From the NCBI GenBank assembly GCA_023213395.1, contig CM041465.1:144219741-144283740 (forward strand): a stretch of 64,000 nt of DNA, written 5' to 3'. Under the pieces are notes generated by a model. The model ran no database searches and was not told the origin of the DNA. It worked only from the letters and a program-made list of their open reading frames with translations. Below, in pieces: positions 24,440-35,563 of the stretch. The DNA is from Cycas panzhihuaensis (taxonomy: Eukaryota > Cycadophyta). Each line of letters starts with the position of its first letter. Position 1 is the first letter of the stretch. The position numbers were made by a program, and so were the translations under genes.

Positions 24440-24720
24440 GATCTAACATGAGTACCGCCACATCACGACCAAATGACCAAATGAATATAATCATTCCCAA
24501 TTTCTGTGTTTGAAGCGATTGATGTGCAGGTCGTGGTGCTCTCGGCAAGCATCGAAAGCATAGGAGAGGTGTCCCTCGGCTGTAAAGCTCATCAAACCAC
24601 TCTCAGAGCTGCTTTGCAAACATTCGTCCACGGTTTGTCCTTTGATCCTCCTCCTATTTTCTCTGCTTATGAATACACTCTCCTACCATTGATGTTCAGT
24701 TACCTTAAGCTTTAGATTTA
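24440..24720 (+). promoter_or_regulatory. Probable TIM10 promoter-proximal and 5' UTR region
   Basis: Base composition rises sharply from the flanking AT-rich DNA. Because the first coding exon begins with a splice acceptor at 25017, an upstream non-coding exon must exist. Possible donors with AG/GT context occur at about 24529 (GTGCAG|GTCG) and 24568 (GGAGAG|GTGT). A TATA-like GAATATAATC lies near 24484. I cannot choose the true start site or donor. Confidence 0.4.
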
Positions 24721-25032
24721 GGGTCTGTATTTTGTTTGGCGATCAATATTTTCCACCAGCCAATGCAGTCAAAGTGATCATAGTCTAAAATTTAAAATGG
24801 CAGAATTATTTGAATATTCGCCATTTTAAATGCTGGCTGGTTTTAAGAAAACGTTTAAAATGCGTTGTTATTGGAAAGACCAGACAATATTGCTACCCTG
24901 TTTGCTACTTAACCAAAAATGGGAAACCGTATTTCTTGTTTACTGGCAGATACCCTGCGTTGGTTAGAGGGCAATTAATTTTGAGTTTTTATTTTTCTCC
25001 CCGTTTTTTTTTTCCAGATTGCTATTGTTGAA

Positions 25033-25077
25033 ATGGCCAGTAATTCAAAGGCTCCCTCTGGACTGGACAAAGAGCAG
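25033..25077 (+). CDS. TIM10: TIM10, first coding exon
   Basis: The exon runs from 25018 to 25077. It is preceded by a long pyrimidine tract and TTCCAG and followed by the strong donor GTATGT. Its ATG at 25033 opens 15 codons, MASNSKAPSGLDKEQ, ending in phase 0. Together with the exon at 34600 this reads as the N-terminus of the small Tim protein Tim10, where a short variable start leads into K-E-Q and an E-M-E-Y-R-V helix. Tim10 pairs with Tim9 in the mitochondrial intermembrane space to chaperone hydrophobic carrier proteins to the inner membrane. The short non-coding part before the ATG shows that an intron lies in the 5' UTR. Confidence comes from the joined peptide and clean splice sites; this exon alone would not be recognisable. 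Confidence 0.8.
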
Positions 25078-25078
25078 G

Positions 25079-27350
25079 TATGTTAAATGCCACTTTAATA
25101 TATGAATTTAGTTGGTATCGTTTCTTTCTTTCTCTCTTTTTATTTTTTAACCTTATTTTTTGGCTTTTGGGTGAGTGGTGCAAACTTTGAAGTAGTATAT
25201 CCTCAAGTGTATGGAAAATGGATTAAAATTCATATAATTGATGGTAGTGGAAGATAAAATCGTTGAATGAATAAGGGAACCAGCATATTTGGGAGCGTGG
25301 GGGGCTGGGCAACAGGGAATGGTAATGGGTGAAGTTGAGTTTCGGATTTCTTTTTTCTTTTGGTCAAACTTGGCGATTCGATTAATGGGAAGCATTATCA
25401 GCAGCACAACAAAAAATAGGAAGCTGATCCCAACTGAGGTCTACCCTTCCTATTACGGGTATAGATACCGTGGATCTAGCCACCCTGAATAGCTAAAGTC
25501 GCCCTTACAGGGGCACCAAATATCGCAGGCATGAAAGCTACTTAGAGCCCTAGAGGGTGCAAAGTTATTCCAAAGTCGTAAGAAAGACAAACGACTGCAA
25601 GCAGGAGCTTAAACCTACAGACTGGCAGTTCATTCACCAAATGCCAAGTCGCAAAACAACTGCAAGCATGAGGTTACGTGCCTTAGAGGACAACAGGAAA
25701 ATTGGGAAGTACAAACCACAAACCAGATACATACTGTAAGTATGAGGACTTTACATAATTCTCAGAGGCTGTTGGGGCATAATATCAGGTATTAACGTAA
25801 CACAATCCAGATAAACTATTCTTGAGCCGTGGGCCATTCACAAAATATGACCTGTGCAATTGTTGGTGTCACCACTTCAACAGAACACCATAGCATATGT
25901 TGGAGCTGCCACCCAAACCACGGTCATGTGCAGAACTCTCCTAGTGAAAGGCACGGGAACTCCAGGAACCAACGTACTCTAAGAGTTAGCACACAGATAT
26001 CTCTACTCTGCGTCTGTGAGGTCCCTTCCAGGACAATCTTTACATTTTGTAAGACAGCGCTGGGAATAGTCACAAAACACCTGTAATATGCAAATATGAC
26101 AAAACCACAAAATATTATAGATAGTGTTCTCTTGTGAGGATGGATATACATGACAAAACATCAACTGCACCCATTTGTCATTGGCAGACCCTCATCCACA
26201 TATGCAACATACCATACCTCCAACACGAAGATCATGGACCTCTCCCATGAAACCCTAGCCACTATTGATAAACTCGTAGACAAGAAAAGCCACAGGCACA
26301 CTATCCTCCACTTTCTCCATGTATCTCACAAATTCTATAGGTACTTGCCTACTTGCACCCCACCTTTCCATGGGCATAATGGGGGCCTTGAGGGAATGCT
26401 AATAAGAGAGGATGATAAAGAGATTGGAGGACAAAGAGTGCTAGAGCTCCTCCTCCCAACTCCTGCGTTTTAGATTTTGTATATCAAACTAATAGATTTT
26501 TCAATTTTATGTGTGGCAATTTTGTTCAGAAACATGTCCAGCTCATGAGATGTAGGGATATTGAGCTTGCAAACATGGTTTGAATCTAGTATTTGGAATT
26601 GGGTTCAGGAGTGTTGGGATTTGCTTTTGGGTTTGGTTGGGCGAATCTTGACAAATTGTGTTTGGCAGGGCTAAATCTTGAGTGAACCATGTGGGGTACA
26701 AAGTAAAGTTAGTGAAGTAACCTTGGGAACATGCCTCAAGCCTTAAACCCCAATTGCTTATTAAAAGAGCTTTAAGGAAGAACCTTAATTACTTAAACCT
26801 TGTTTTATTTTTTTCAAAGTGCAAACATGTTATCTTAGTAATCTTGATGAGATGCATATATTGTATTGCTACATAGCTTCAAATATATCGTGAGAAAACT
26901 TGCATGCGACCTACCTATCCCTTTGATTTTAATATACACACACACATATATGTACGTATGCATATGTATATATGCATACGTACATATATATCAAGGTTCA
27001 CAGGTTTGTGGATTCAAGGGTTTGAAGAATTTAGTTCTTCTCTTTGAAATTTGAGTTTGTGGGTGAGGGTGCAGGTGATAATTAAAAAAAAAGAAAGATC
27101 ATAGACATTGAGTATAGTCATTAAACACATACAAAGTGATACTTTGAATAATTTTGCAAATAAATTTGAAGGTAATGGTTAGCTTCGAATTTGGTGAAGT
27201 CAGTTGCCTTCACTAAGTTTGAAGCTTTGTTTCTACTCTTCCGTTAACTTTAGTTGAAAGCATCTGAAAACCTTGTTTAAAGTAGATATTCAAGTATGGT
27301 TCGACGATTCTTTCTTTTTTGCTCACATATGCCAAAGCACTTTCAATGGG
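25079..27350. other. Unassigned sequence in TIM10 intron 1
   Basis: 25280-26480 is richer in GC than its surroundings and holds several open stretches, the longest a 107-codon frame at 26150-26473 (+). None shows a domain I know. The segment may be the remains of a mobile element or plain intron. 26500-27350 is AT-rich with no feature besides the hairpin. Confidence 0.4.
26946..26989. repeat. Perfect 19-bp inverted repeat (hairpin)
   Basis: Left arm 26946-26964 and right arm 26971-26989 are exact reverse complements, separated by TGTATA. The arms alternate purine and pyrimidine and adjoin a short (CA)n run, so this probably grew from a microsatellite. Confidence 0.9.
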
Positions 27351-27559
27351 CTAGGCTATGGTGGTGTTGAGTTTCTCCAACAATTGTTTGAGTTGAGGGC
27401 CCTTTAAGAATTGACCATTGTAATTGATAGACTTTCCTTTGGTGATCACTACCTCCTCCTTTGCAAAAGAATACTTGGGGTATTGCAAGAGTGGAATAGA
27501 ACACATATCGAAGGCATGGTGTGTATGATCAACAGGGGGCAAATGCAATAGTTCCCTTT

Positions 27560-27911
27560 AGATGCTAGAGAAAGATATGCATTATATGTAATATGCAACA
27601 ACATGAGATGACTAAAGATATAATCTATAAATGAATCAAAGAATGAAGTACGTACAAACACATAAGAAAAATAAAGCTTGTGGGAAATGATCATGTCCTA
27701 TTATTGCATTATATATGAATACATGCTTATAATATATAGTCACCTCACGATTGTCCAATCACATGAGAGAACTATTATGCCCACCACTCAGATGGTACAT
27801 GGACACGTGTGCACATGGACACACCTTAATGGCACAATATAATATTATATAAGAGAGTTGGGGATGGGGGGGCACCTAACATTATCTCAACATTAAACAT
27901 TATTTCTAACA
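27560..27911 (-). repeat. Candidate LTR with adjoining purine tract
   Basis: On the minus strand CATGGGGGG is followed after one or two bases by TGTTAGAAATAATG, a typical tract-plus-LTR junction. A TATA-like TTATATAATATTATA lies downstream. No second copy occurs in the window and the end is unknown. Confidence 0.35.
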
Positions 27912-28395
27912 ACCCCCCATGATGTTCAATCAAAACAAATTACACCCTTTGTCCTTTAATTTCACTAAGGTAGGCATACAACTGCCTTCTCCTTCAAGTA
28001 TGTTTGATCTTGTACAAGCTATATCTTCAAGTTGCTAAACCAATCACATCCTTGTTGACATCCATATAAAGAGAGCTCCATCTACTGGACTGCATGTGTA
28101 TCCAGTTGCTGTAATTGCTAGTTCTATAGGGATCTCCTTTGTGTACATGGTTTTGCTAGCATTTGTCAACACCATTCTTGGAATAGGCCAGCCAAATGTG
28201 TTAAATATTAAAAAATAACAACTTTCTCTTAATGAAGCCTCTACAAGTGGTACCTTTAGTCTCTATAATATGTGAAAACAATGTACTTAAGCCTCCATAA
28301 ATGGTCCCTTCATACTTGTTTTCAGCAATCTCCATGAATTTTCTATATACAACCTTACAAAGACCAACGATAAACAAACAAGTAAGTCCCATGTG

Positions 28396-30074
28396 TCATT
28401 TTGATAGATGGAGTGGATCGCGTCATCCATGGCAGCCAACCACTTTTCGTCTGCACATGCCTCCTCAAAAGTGGAAGGCTCAGGAGCAGTAAGCACTTCA
28501 GCCATAAGTGCGTAATTAACAGTGGGTGATGGCTGCATTTTGGATGGACGTTTGGGTAGCTTCTTCGTCAATGTGGCTTCATGGTCCTGTGATGGAGGTG
28601 ATTACTGAACCTCAGAAGAAGAAGAAGAAGGACACAATGAAGGAATTAAGGAAGATAAGGAGGAAGAAGAAGCAGCAGGTGCAGATGAAGTACAAGGAGT
28701 TGAGGAAGTTGAAGGGACAGATTCTTCAAGAATGGCTTTGCCTTTATCAAGGGAGAGAGGAAGAGCACTGATGTCGATCTCCCGATTGTCTTCTGCAAAG
28801 ACAACATCTCGTGAAGTATGCATCTTTCTAGTAATGGGATCAAACAATCGATATGCTTTACTGCCAAGTGCATATCCAATAGAGATGCATTTGAGACTTT
28901 TGTCATCGAATTTTTGTCTTTGCTCGTGAGGAATGTTCATGTAGGCTGTGCATCCAAAAGTTCGTAAGTGGCTGATCGTAGATTTTTGGCTAGTCCACGC
29001 CTCCTCCAGTGTCATGCCCAAAAGTGCAGAAGTTGAGCTGCGGTTTGATAGATACGCAACAGTAAGAAGTGCTTTTGCCCAATATGCTAATGAGAGACCT
29101 TTTGCATGCATCATAGCTTTTGCTTTACTGACCAAGGTTCTGTTCATCCTTTCTGCCACACCATTTTGCTGCGGTGTGTAAGGGGCAGAAAATTGGTGTT
29201 TGATGTTGTTTTGAATACATAAATGATTAAAATCCCTGGACATATACTCACCACCATTATCTGTTCTGAGTATTTTGATGCGCATGTCTGATTCATTTTC
29301 GACCGCAAGTTTAAATTCCTTGTTCAAAGCTTCTGACTTATGCTTTAGAAAGTAGATCCACACTTTATGTGAGAAATCATCAATGAATGTCATGAAGAAT
29401 GATGATCTTCCATCAGACTGAGTGGTCATGGGACCACAAATGTCAGAATGTACAAGATGTAATGGATGCTGTGCTCTCTAGGCCTTACCTTTCTCAAAAG
29501 GCTCGCGATGTTGCTTCCCCATAATGCATGATTCACAAAGGCAATTATCCCCAGAGATTTTGGGTAAGCCATAAACCAAGTTTTGTCTGAACATCTCCCT
29601 GATGCTGTTAAGATTAAGATGTCTGAGTCTTTCATGCCACAGTTGAGTCTTGTTTACAGAATGGGAGATATATGAATGAGATGATCCAGATGTTGTATCT
29701 AATTTGTAGAGGCCACAATCTTCATGACCAACTGCAACTATCTGGTCGTCTTTGTTCCTGATGACACACTTTCTGTCTTTGAACAACACACTCATCTGCT
29801 ACTTATCAAGCTGACTAATAGAAAGCAAATTTTTGGGCATTTCAGGAACTAAGAAAACATTCCCACTAGGAAATGCAGAATGCTGATCATGAGGTGTAAT
29901 TTGACCTATACCTGATATTTCGACAGTGGCATTGTCCCCAAATGTCATTGTTTCTCCCTTACATTCTTGAAAATTTGATAATATGTTTGCATCACCTGTC
30001 ATGTGACGTGATGCACCAGAATCAATGATCCAAGTATTATCATTATGACTGCCATTATATACAAAAAAGGTCAT
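28396..30074 (-). pseudogene. Copia-B1 protease, integrase and RT start
   Basis: The protease carries an intact IIDSGASRHMTGDA active site near 30020. Integrase shows the zinc-binding H-x-x-x-H / C-x-x-C region (WHERLRHLNL, then CLCESCIMGKQH). Its catalytic core has FMTFIDDFSHKVW, LRTDNGGEY and PYTPQQNGVAERMNR, so the second acidic residue and the glutamate are intact. A TAG near 29480 breaks the frame before the core (reading ...FEKGKA then stop). A serine-rich linker (about 28620-28700) leads to the RT start with EEACADEKWLAAMDDAIHSI and NDTWDL, after which homology stops. Apart from the few stops this is a well-kept copy. Confidence 0.92.
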
Positions 30075-30084
30075 GTCACTTGGA

Positions 30085-31065
30085 TCATGTTGAACTGTGT
30101 GGCCTTGAAAACCACCACGATTTGTCCTTCTTTGGCGACCACCTCGAAATGCACCTCGAGTTGGTCCTTGTTGCTGTTGATGTTGTTGACGTTGCTACGT
30201 CACCGATTCGATTCTTTGTCATGACGTTGATTCTGTTGTCGTTGAATTTGTTGTTGTTGTGGTTGTTGTAAGTCATGTTGATGTTTTTTGCAATTAGGCT
30301 GAATGTGGCCATGCCACAATAATGACATATGACAGTCTTTGATTTTACACTAAGACTGCCAAATTTTTTAAAAAAATTCTGCTTGGGCTGAAATTGCTGC
30401 TTGGGTTTAAACTTCGCGGAGAAAGCACCTGATGTGCTTGTATCATCTTGCTGCGAATAAATTTCTTCTTGTTGCAGCAATAAACGTTCTAACTCATTGA
30501 AAGTTAGAATTGACAAAGTACCATTTCGTGAAATGTCAGTAATAAAACCACTATATTCTTTCGGTAAAGCATGAATTGTCGCAGTAACCAAGTCTTCATT
30601 TGTGACTGGTTTACCAAGTGCTGTCAGTTGATTACTGATAGCCTTAATTGAAGATAAATAGGCTGCCATTGGAGCAACATACTTCAGACTGAATAATTTT
30701 GCTTTGTACATGACAATTCTTGCATCATCTTTTTGTTCATACAATGAAACAATTATGTCCCAAGCAATTTTAGAGGTTGAAGTAGATTCAATATTTTGAT
30801 CAACATTATCACTGATTGACAGATGAATAAAGGCGAGTGCAACTTTATCTTTAGCTTTGAAAGAAGCTAATGCAACAGGATCTGCTGGAATCAAATTTTG
30901 AGGATTAGCAGGATTAGGAGTTGGCTCGGGTTTGGCAATTTCACCTGATACATAACCCCATAACTCATTCGTAATCAACAAATTTTTTCCTTGCTTTTTC
31001 CAAGTAAGATAGTTTTTAGCACCTGTTAACTTAATGGTGTTTGCGTTTAGCATCTGAGTTGCCAT
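30085..31065 (-). pseudogene. Copia-B1 gag
   Basis: The likely start is the ATG at 31065, giving MATQMLNANTIKLTGAKNY, then LTWKKQ, the L-x-G-x-N-Y-x-x-W signature of copia gag. Upstream in-frame codons back to 31125 are probably leader. The body has the usual helical LSLKYVAPMAAYLSSIK and LVTATIHALPKEY regions. The CCHC knuckle begins VICHYCG near 30335, but a base change in length throws the frame. The glutamine-rich tail of the family is then read as asparagine-rich. Otherwise open, so the lesion is small. Confidence 0.88.
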
Positions 31066-33663
31066 CTTGATTCTGATGCAGGATGAAACTTGGAAACCTT
31101 TGAGTTGACGCTGCTTAAGTTCCACTCAATATCCAACAAAGATTAGTACGAGACTGAAAAAATTGTGGACGGAATGGAGGTCTTGGCTCGCAAGTTGTCC
31201 AACTTGATAGCAGGATCAGTGTTGGCCAAGTTATCGGCACTTTGAGGTAGAGTATAAACTCTTTTCGAGCCTCCCCACTTAAATGTTTAATGAATAGAAG
31301 TGGGTTGATTTAGTGCTGAAAAATGTGTGCTTGTGGGCCTTGTTTGCTGTTGAAAAACTTTGTCAAAAAGACTTCAAGATACAATGTAGTTGCATTGAAT
31401 GTCAGATAATGCAACTAAGTTCAAAGAGTGATCTCACAGAGAGATAAGCAACAGCTTAACACCACAATTTTAATGCCTTCAGCAAGTCGGAAATGAAGCA
31501 AGTCCACCATGAACACCTGGGATCAAAAAAAGATCCCTACGCACTAAAAAATTTGAAGCTTTTATTAATCTGTCCCCTTTTGTAGTTGATGTTGATTCTC
31601 ACTAAAAGTGGGTCATCTCGCAGGGAGCCTAGTGAGAAAAAAAAGTTTTTAAATGATACAATTTAAGGCTTAAAACAAGCCAAAAATGATGGTGTTTAAA
31701 TCACCATAATACACTTAGGAGACTTTTACAAAATAGTGTGATTAGCATACTTATGAAAATTTTGAAATTGATCCCTTTTTGGACTAAAAAATAATGACTT
31801 AAGTCACTAAAGAACTTAGTGTCGTTAAAAATGAGTAATTTAAAAAAAAAAGAAAGGTAATAAAATCACTTTAAAATAGTGATTTTAGATTCAAAATAAT
31901 AATTGCAAATTTTTTATGTTTTAGTGTGATTACCACACTAAACAAAATGTCAATAACAAAGCTCTTTCAATGAAAAATGAAGTTAAGAGGACAAAATGAA
32001 GAAAAACTTTAGAAATTTAAGGTTTAAAAAAAAAATTTAAAAGAGAATATCCTTTGAATATATACCATATGTTATAATATATGGTTATTGAGCTTTATAA
32101 TTAATCGAATTTCTTCGTTTATGTGTAAACCAGCGGTTGTGACTTCCTTACCAGGGGCGCCCATTGCCCATGGATTTACTTACCAGGTGCGCCGAGATTG
32201 TGAGCGCCGCCGATGGGGATAATGTGCATGGTAGGGACACGGAGCCGTCGATGGAAGCCGCTGTTGTTACGTGGACAGGACGAGCCGCAGGTCGCACGAA
32301 GATAGATGGGAGGTGTTCGCAATTAGGAGGACGTCAGGTCCGGAAAGATTGAAGAGCCGCCTGAGGTAGATGCAGTCCATGGAACTGGAAAGGAGCATGG
32401 AGCCTATGGGAGGTTGACACCAGGTGGACAGGGTCGAATGCACTACGCAAGAGTAGCCTCAGGTCTTACGGCTAATTTTCGAGTTTCATTGTGGAGTCGC
32501 CCACGTGAAAAAAGAGGCTGTTAGTACAGTGGAGGAAGAGGCGATGTTAGAGGTGCACATTGAAGCCACCGAAGCTGCACAAGAGGACAAACAGACAAAG
32601 CCGATGAAAGCCGCATCACAGACAGAACACGTCGGAATCCACACGGTAGTCGTCAAGGCACAAAGAGAGCCGAACAAAGAGTAGCAGGTGTGTGAGCCGC
32701 ACAGAGCACAACGCACCATGCAAGAGATATGTCACGGAGCAAGTGAAGGTGCAATTACATAAGAGTTGCACAATGGGAGCCACTCAGAGCCGTAAATTGT
32801 AGAGCCACACCGTGAATACTTTGTAGAGCAGCTTCAAAGTATTGCTTTCACTTGAGTTTAGTCTTCAATCTAGGAGTCCAGTGACAAGAGCAAGTCAAGT
32901 GTTTCTTGATGTTGTACTTCAGGTTAATGGAGAGCAAAGATTGCAAGAGCCAAACAACAATCCTCTAATTTTGCATGCAGTAAGAGATTCATAGCATTCT
33001 CAAAGATGAAGCTTAATACACGAAGGACAAAGGATTTAGAATTCTCTTTTTTTTTTTTGTTAACAGACACAAAGTGAACCAGCCATTTAAGTGGCTAAAA
33101 AGAGGACTGTCAAACAAAAATAGTGGCTTTAAAGAAGAACTTTAATACAAATCCTTTATAAGGAAAATAATTCAAGGTTAATACCCTTTAAGAGTCCCTC
33201 CAACAAGATAAACGACACTGGACAACCACCACTTTCTCCTTTAGAACCTCTCCTTCCTTTTTTTTATTATTATTATTTTTTTAAGACAACAAAGTGAAAA
33301 TTTGAAACAAACTCTTGAAATAATTAATAATTTCAAGAATTATGTGTACATAACAATTTCTTACACATAAATGAGGCCCCTCTTCTAAAAAAACTTCATA
33401 AAGTTGCTTGTGCACCAAACTTTGCCAACAAAATGCAAAGATTGCAACACAACTTTGGACTTGTGTAAAAAACACATAAAGATTAGCTCCAAATCACCTG
33501 CAAATCTTAGTATCAAGGTCCCTTTTTCAGTGTAAACAAAATCCTTGAACAATAAACCTCAAGAAATTACTCCTTGCTCCAGCTGGATCGCCTTCATATG
33601 GCGAAGGTTGTCACCAAACTTGGAGAAAATCGAAGCCAAAAATCTCCTCCTCAAGATGTCACA
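31066..33663 (-). other. Copia-B1 leader with GC-rich island
   Basis: Untranslated leader between primer site and gag. The part at 32150-32760 is strikingly GC-rich and, on the minus strand, repeats the motif GGCTC many times, as does the matching leader of Copia-B2 (53150-53740). Both also share the phrase GGCGCACCTGGTAAGTAA, which resembles a splice donor. T-rich and AT-rich stretches lie on both sides. No long conserved ORF is evident. Confidence 0.6.
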
Positions 33664-33675
33664 GCTCTGATACTA
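33664..33675 (-). other. Copia-B1 primer binding site
   Basis: The minus strand reads TAGTATCAGAGC just after the LTR, one mismatch from the initiator tRNA-Met complement TGGTATCAGAGC. Confidence 0.85.
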
Positions 33676-33678
33676 AAT

Positions 33679-34214
33679 TGAAAGACCAAATGGAGAAGAT
33701 ACAAGCACCAGAATCTATAGAGGAACTAGATAGGACAATGAAATATGAAGGACTAAATATTTTAGATTAATGAAAAGATGTAGTACAACACAAAAGAATA
33801 ATAGGGAAGAGTATTGAACTTCAACTCGACCTATCATGAACACAAGTATGAAGGAGAATTCATCTCAACACTTCACCTACAAGAGACACTTACAACAGCA
33901 TAACTCTAACTCCAATACTACATCCAAAACATGAAAATAGGACTCCTTATAAAGGAGTTTGGACGATTAGGATCTCACCACATGTCACTGATCAACACTA
34001 AAAGACAAATCTGATTAGGACTCTTCTATCCTCAAAGATAAGTATAGAGCCCTCTAAAGTTGACTTCTCACAAGCACATGTGAGAAAAGTCACTACAAGT
34101 CAAAAGACAATTTTATAATCAAACAAATGAACACTTTAGGATAAAGGTCTAAAGTGACAAAAATACTAATACCTATGGTCAAGACTTAATGCTTAGGAAA
34201 TGAAGGTTCTAACA
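33679..34214 (-). repeat. Copia-B1 5' LTR
   Basis: The minus strand begins TGTTAGAACCTTCATT and ends CTTTCA. It aligns end to end with the Copia-B2 5' LTR at 51720-52256. Confidence 0.93.
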
Positions 34215-34599
34215 AGATGTGCAAGTGAGGGAAGAAATTTTGTGCCAAGAACATGGGATGAGAAGTATGCCTGTGGAGAAGATTGTTCATGTTTAAATTG
34301 TTTAGAAAAATGATTCAACTATAGTTGATGCTCTAGCTACCTTTAGGCTCAGTTTGCTCCAATAAACACGCATACGATGAGTTTCATATGATGCATGCTA
34401 AGAACTCTCTACAAGAACAGAAAATGAAATTGTTAAACACAGTGATGACTTTTATGAATTAGAAATTGCCATTTTCTATTAGGTTTTAGTCAGGAAAATT
34501 AATTTTAAAATCAAGGTAAATATTGGTTGCATATTGACTAGATTGAGTTTTCTTTGCTTCTATATAAGTATGTGTGTGTCTGCTTTTATCCTTTTGCAG

Positions 34600-34652
34600 A
34601 TTTTTGGTATGGCAGAGCAGGAAATGGAGTATAGGGTTGATCTTTTCAACAA
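34600..34652 (+). CDS. TIM10: TIM10, second coding exon
   Basis: A pyrimidine-rich tract and TTTTGCAG precede the exon, and GTATGC follows it. It continues in frame from the exon ending at 25077 and reads IFGMAEQEMEYRVDLFN plus two bases of the next codon (AA, expected lysine). The EMEYRVxLFNK block is diagnostic of Tim10, forming the N-terminal helix just before the first CX3C motif. The remaining roughly 50 codons, including both CX3C motifs that form the disulfides, are not found in the 29 kb that follow. Either the next exon lies past the window or this is a broken copy. Intron phase here is 2. Confidence 0.85.
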
Positions 34653-35333
34653 GTATGCCATCTGCTTATTTCATCTCACTTTAATGCTTGTTTGGACATG
34701 GCTGCCAAATTAAATTGGTGAACCTACAGCTTAAACTGTGTTCCCGCATATCATGCATTTAATAATGTTAAATCCATTGGTAATATGTTTCTTGTTTTGT
34801 GTGTGCCTGGGTTCTTGGTGGCTTATGCATATGGGGTTGATTGTGGCCTATGCATGCTTTTAAACAGTCAACAGTGTTTTCCAGGCGAACTACTACTATA
34901 AAATTATTATTCTGGAAGTTATTTAAAGGAACTAGATATGATATGAAAGATGAAATGTGTCAGACTCAGAATCTAAATTGTCTTGAAATGTGCTGTAGGG
35001 GTGTGCTTTGGTTGACTAAAACACTTCTGGTGTGTTTTGGGATGGGCTAAATCATTTGGGTCTTGACCAAAATGATTCAGACCCTAGAATCCATAAATAG
35101 CCATGTTTCAATCAGAAAAACAAAAATACAATGGGGCATAAAAAATCTAGAAACAAAGGATCATTTGAAAATCTGGGGTCAAAATTGACATAACTGCAGA
35201 CTATCTCATGTTGGTTGCTTCACTGCGTTTGTGCTTATGTCTGCATCTCTCTCTCTCTCAACTGCACCTATGTCTCTATTGTGTCTGTGCATTGGAATTG
35301 GAACAACTTTAGGTTGAGTGCATCTCTAACTTA

Positions 35334-35358
35334 TGTGTGTGTGTGTGTGTGTGTGTGT
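35334..35358. repeat. (TG)n microsatellite
   Basis: About 12 TG dinucleotides. Confidence 0.95.
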
Positions 35359-35543
35359 ATTATATTCAGTCAACTGATCCGGGAATGTCAAGGGTGCTTG
35401 AAGTCGTTGAAAGCATATGATGTGACTTAGGGCTGGCACTGTGAATCCATCGACTGCACTCTTAAAAAATGTCTTTTTGTGTAATAACCAAAAACAGGGT
35501 TGGCTTGAAAAAATGATGAAAAAGTATTTTTACTCTAAATAAA

Positions 35544-35563
35544 AGAGAGAGAGAGAGAGAGAG
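35544..35563. repeat. (AG)n microsatellite
   Basis: About 10 AG dinucleotides. Confidence 0.95.

Larger units (their letters stand above)
28396..34214 (-). mobile_element. Copia-B1: truncated Ty1/copia element in TIM10 intron 1
   Basis: Minus-strand order: 5' LTR (34214-33679), initiator-tRNA primer site, a 2.6-kb leader, gag, protease, integrase, and the first codons of RT, ending abruptly at 28396. Copia-B2 on the plus strand (51720 onward) is a close relative, and comparison with it shows that the remaining RT, RNase H and 3' LTR are absent. The sequence below the break (28395-27912) is unrelated to the relative. No target-site duplication can be identified, as the 3' end is missing. It lies antisense to TIM10. 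Confidence 0.9.
25078..34599 (+). other. TIM10 intron 1 (9,522 bp)
   Basis: Donor GTATGT at 25078 and acceptor CTTTTGCAG ending at 34599. It contains unassigned mixed sequence (25080-27350), a hairpin, a candidate LTR end and the antisense copia Copia-B1. The intron would be very long for most angiosperms but not for gymnosperms. Confidence 0.75.

Noticed and set aside
34250-34380. Possible gypsy RNase H phrase (VDALATF-like) just outside Copia-B1
   Set aside because: Too short, and the preceding frame does not match the family.
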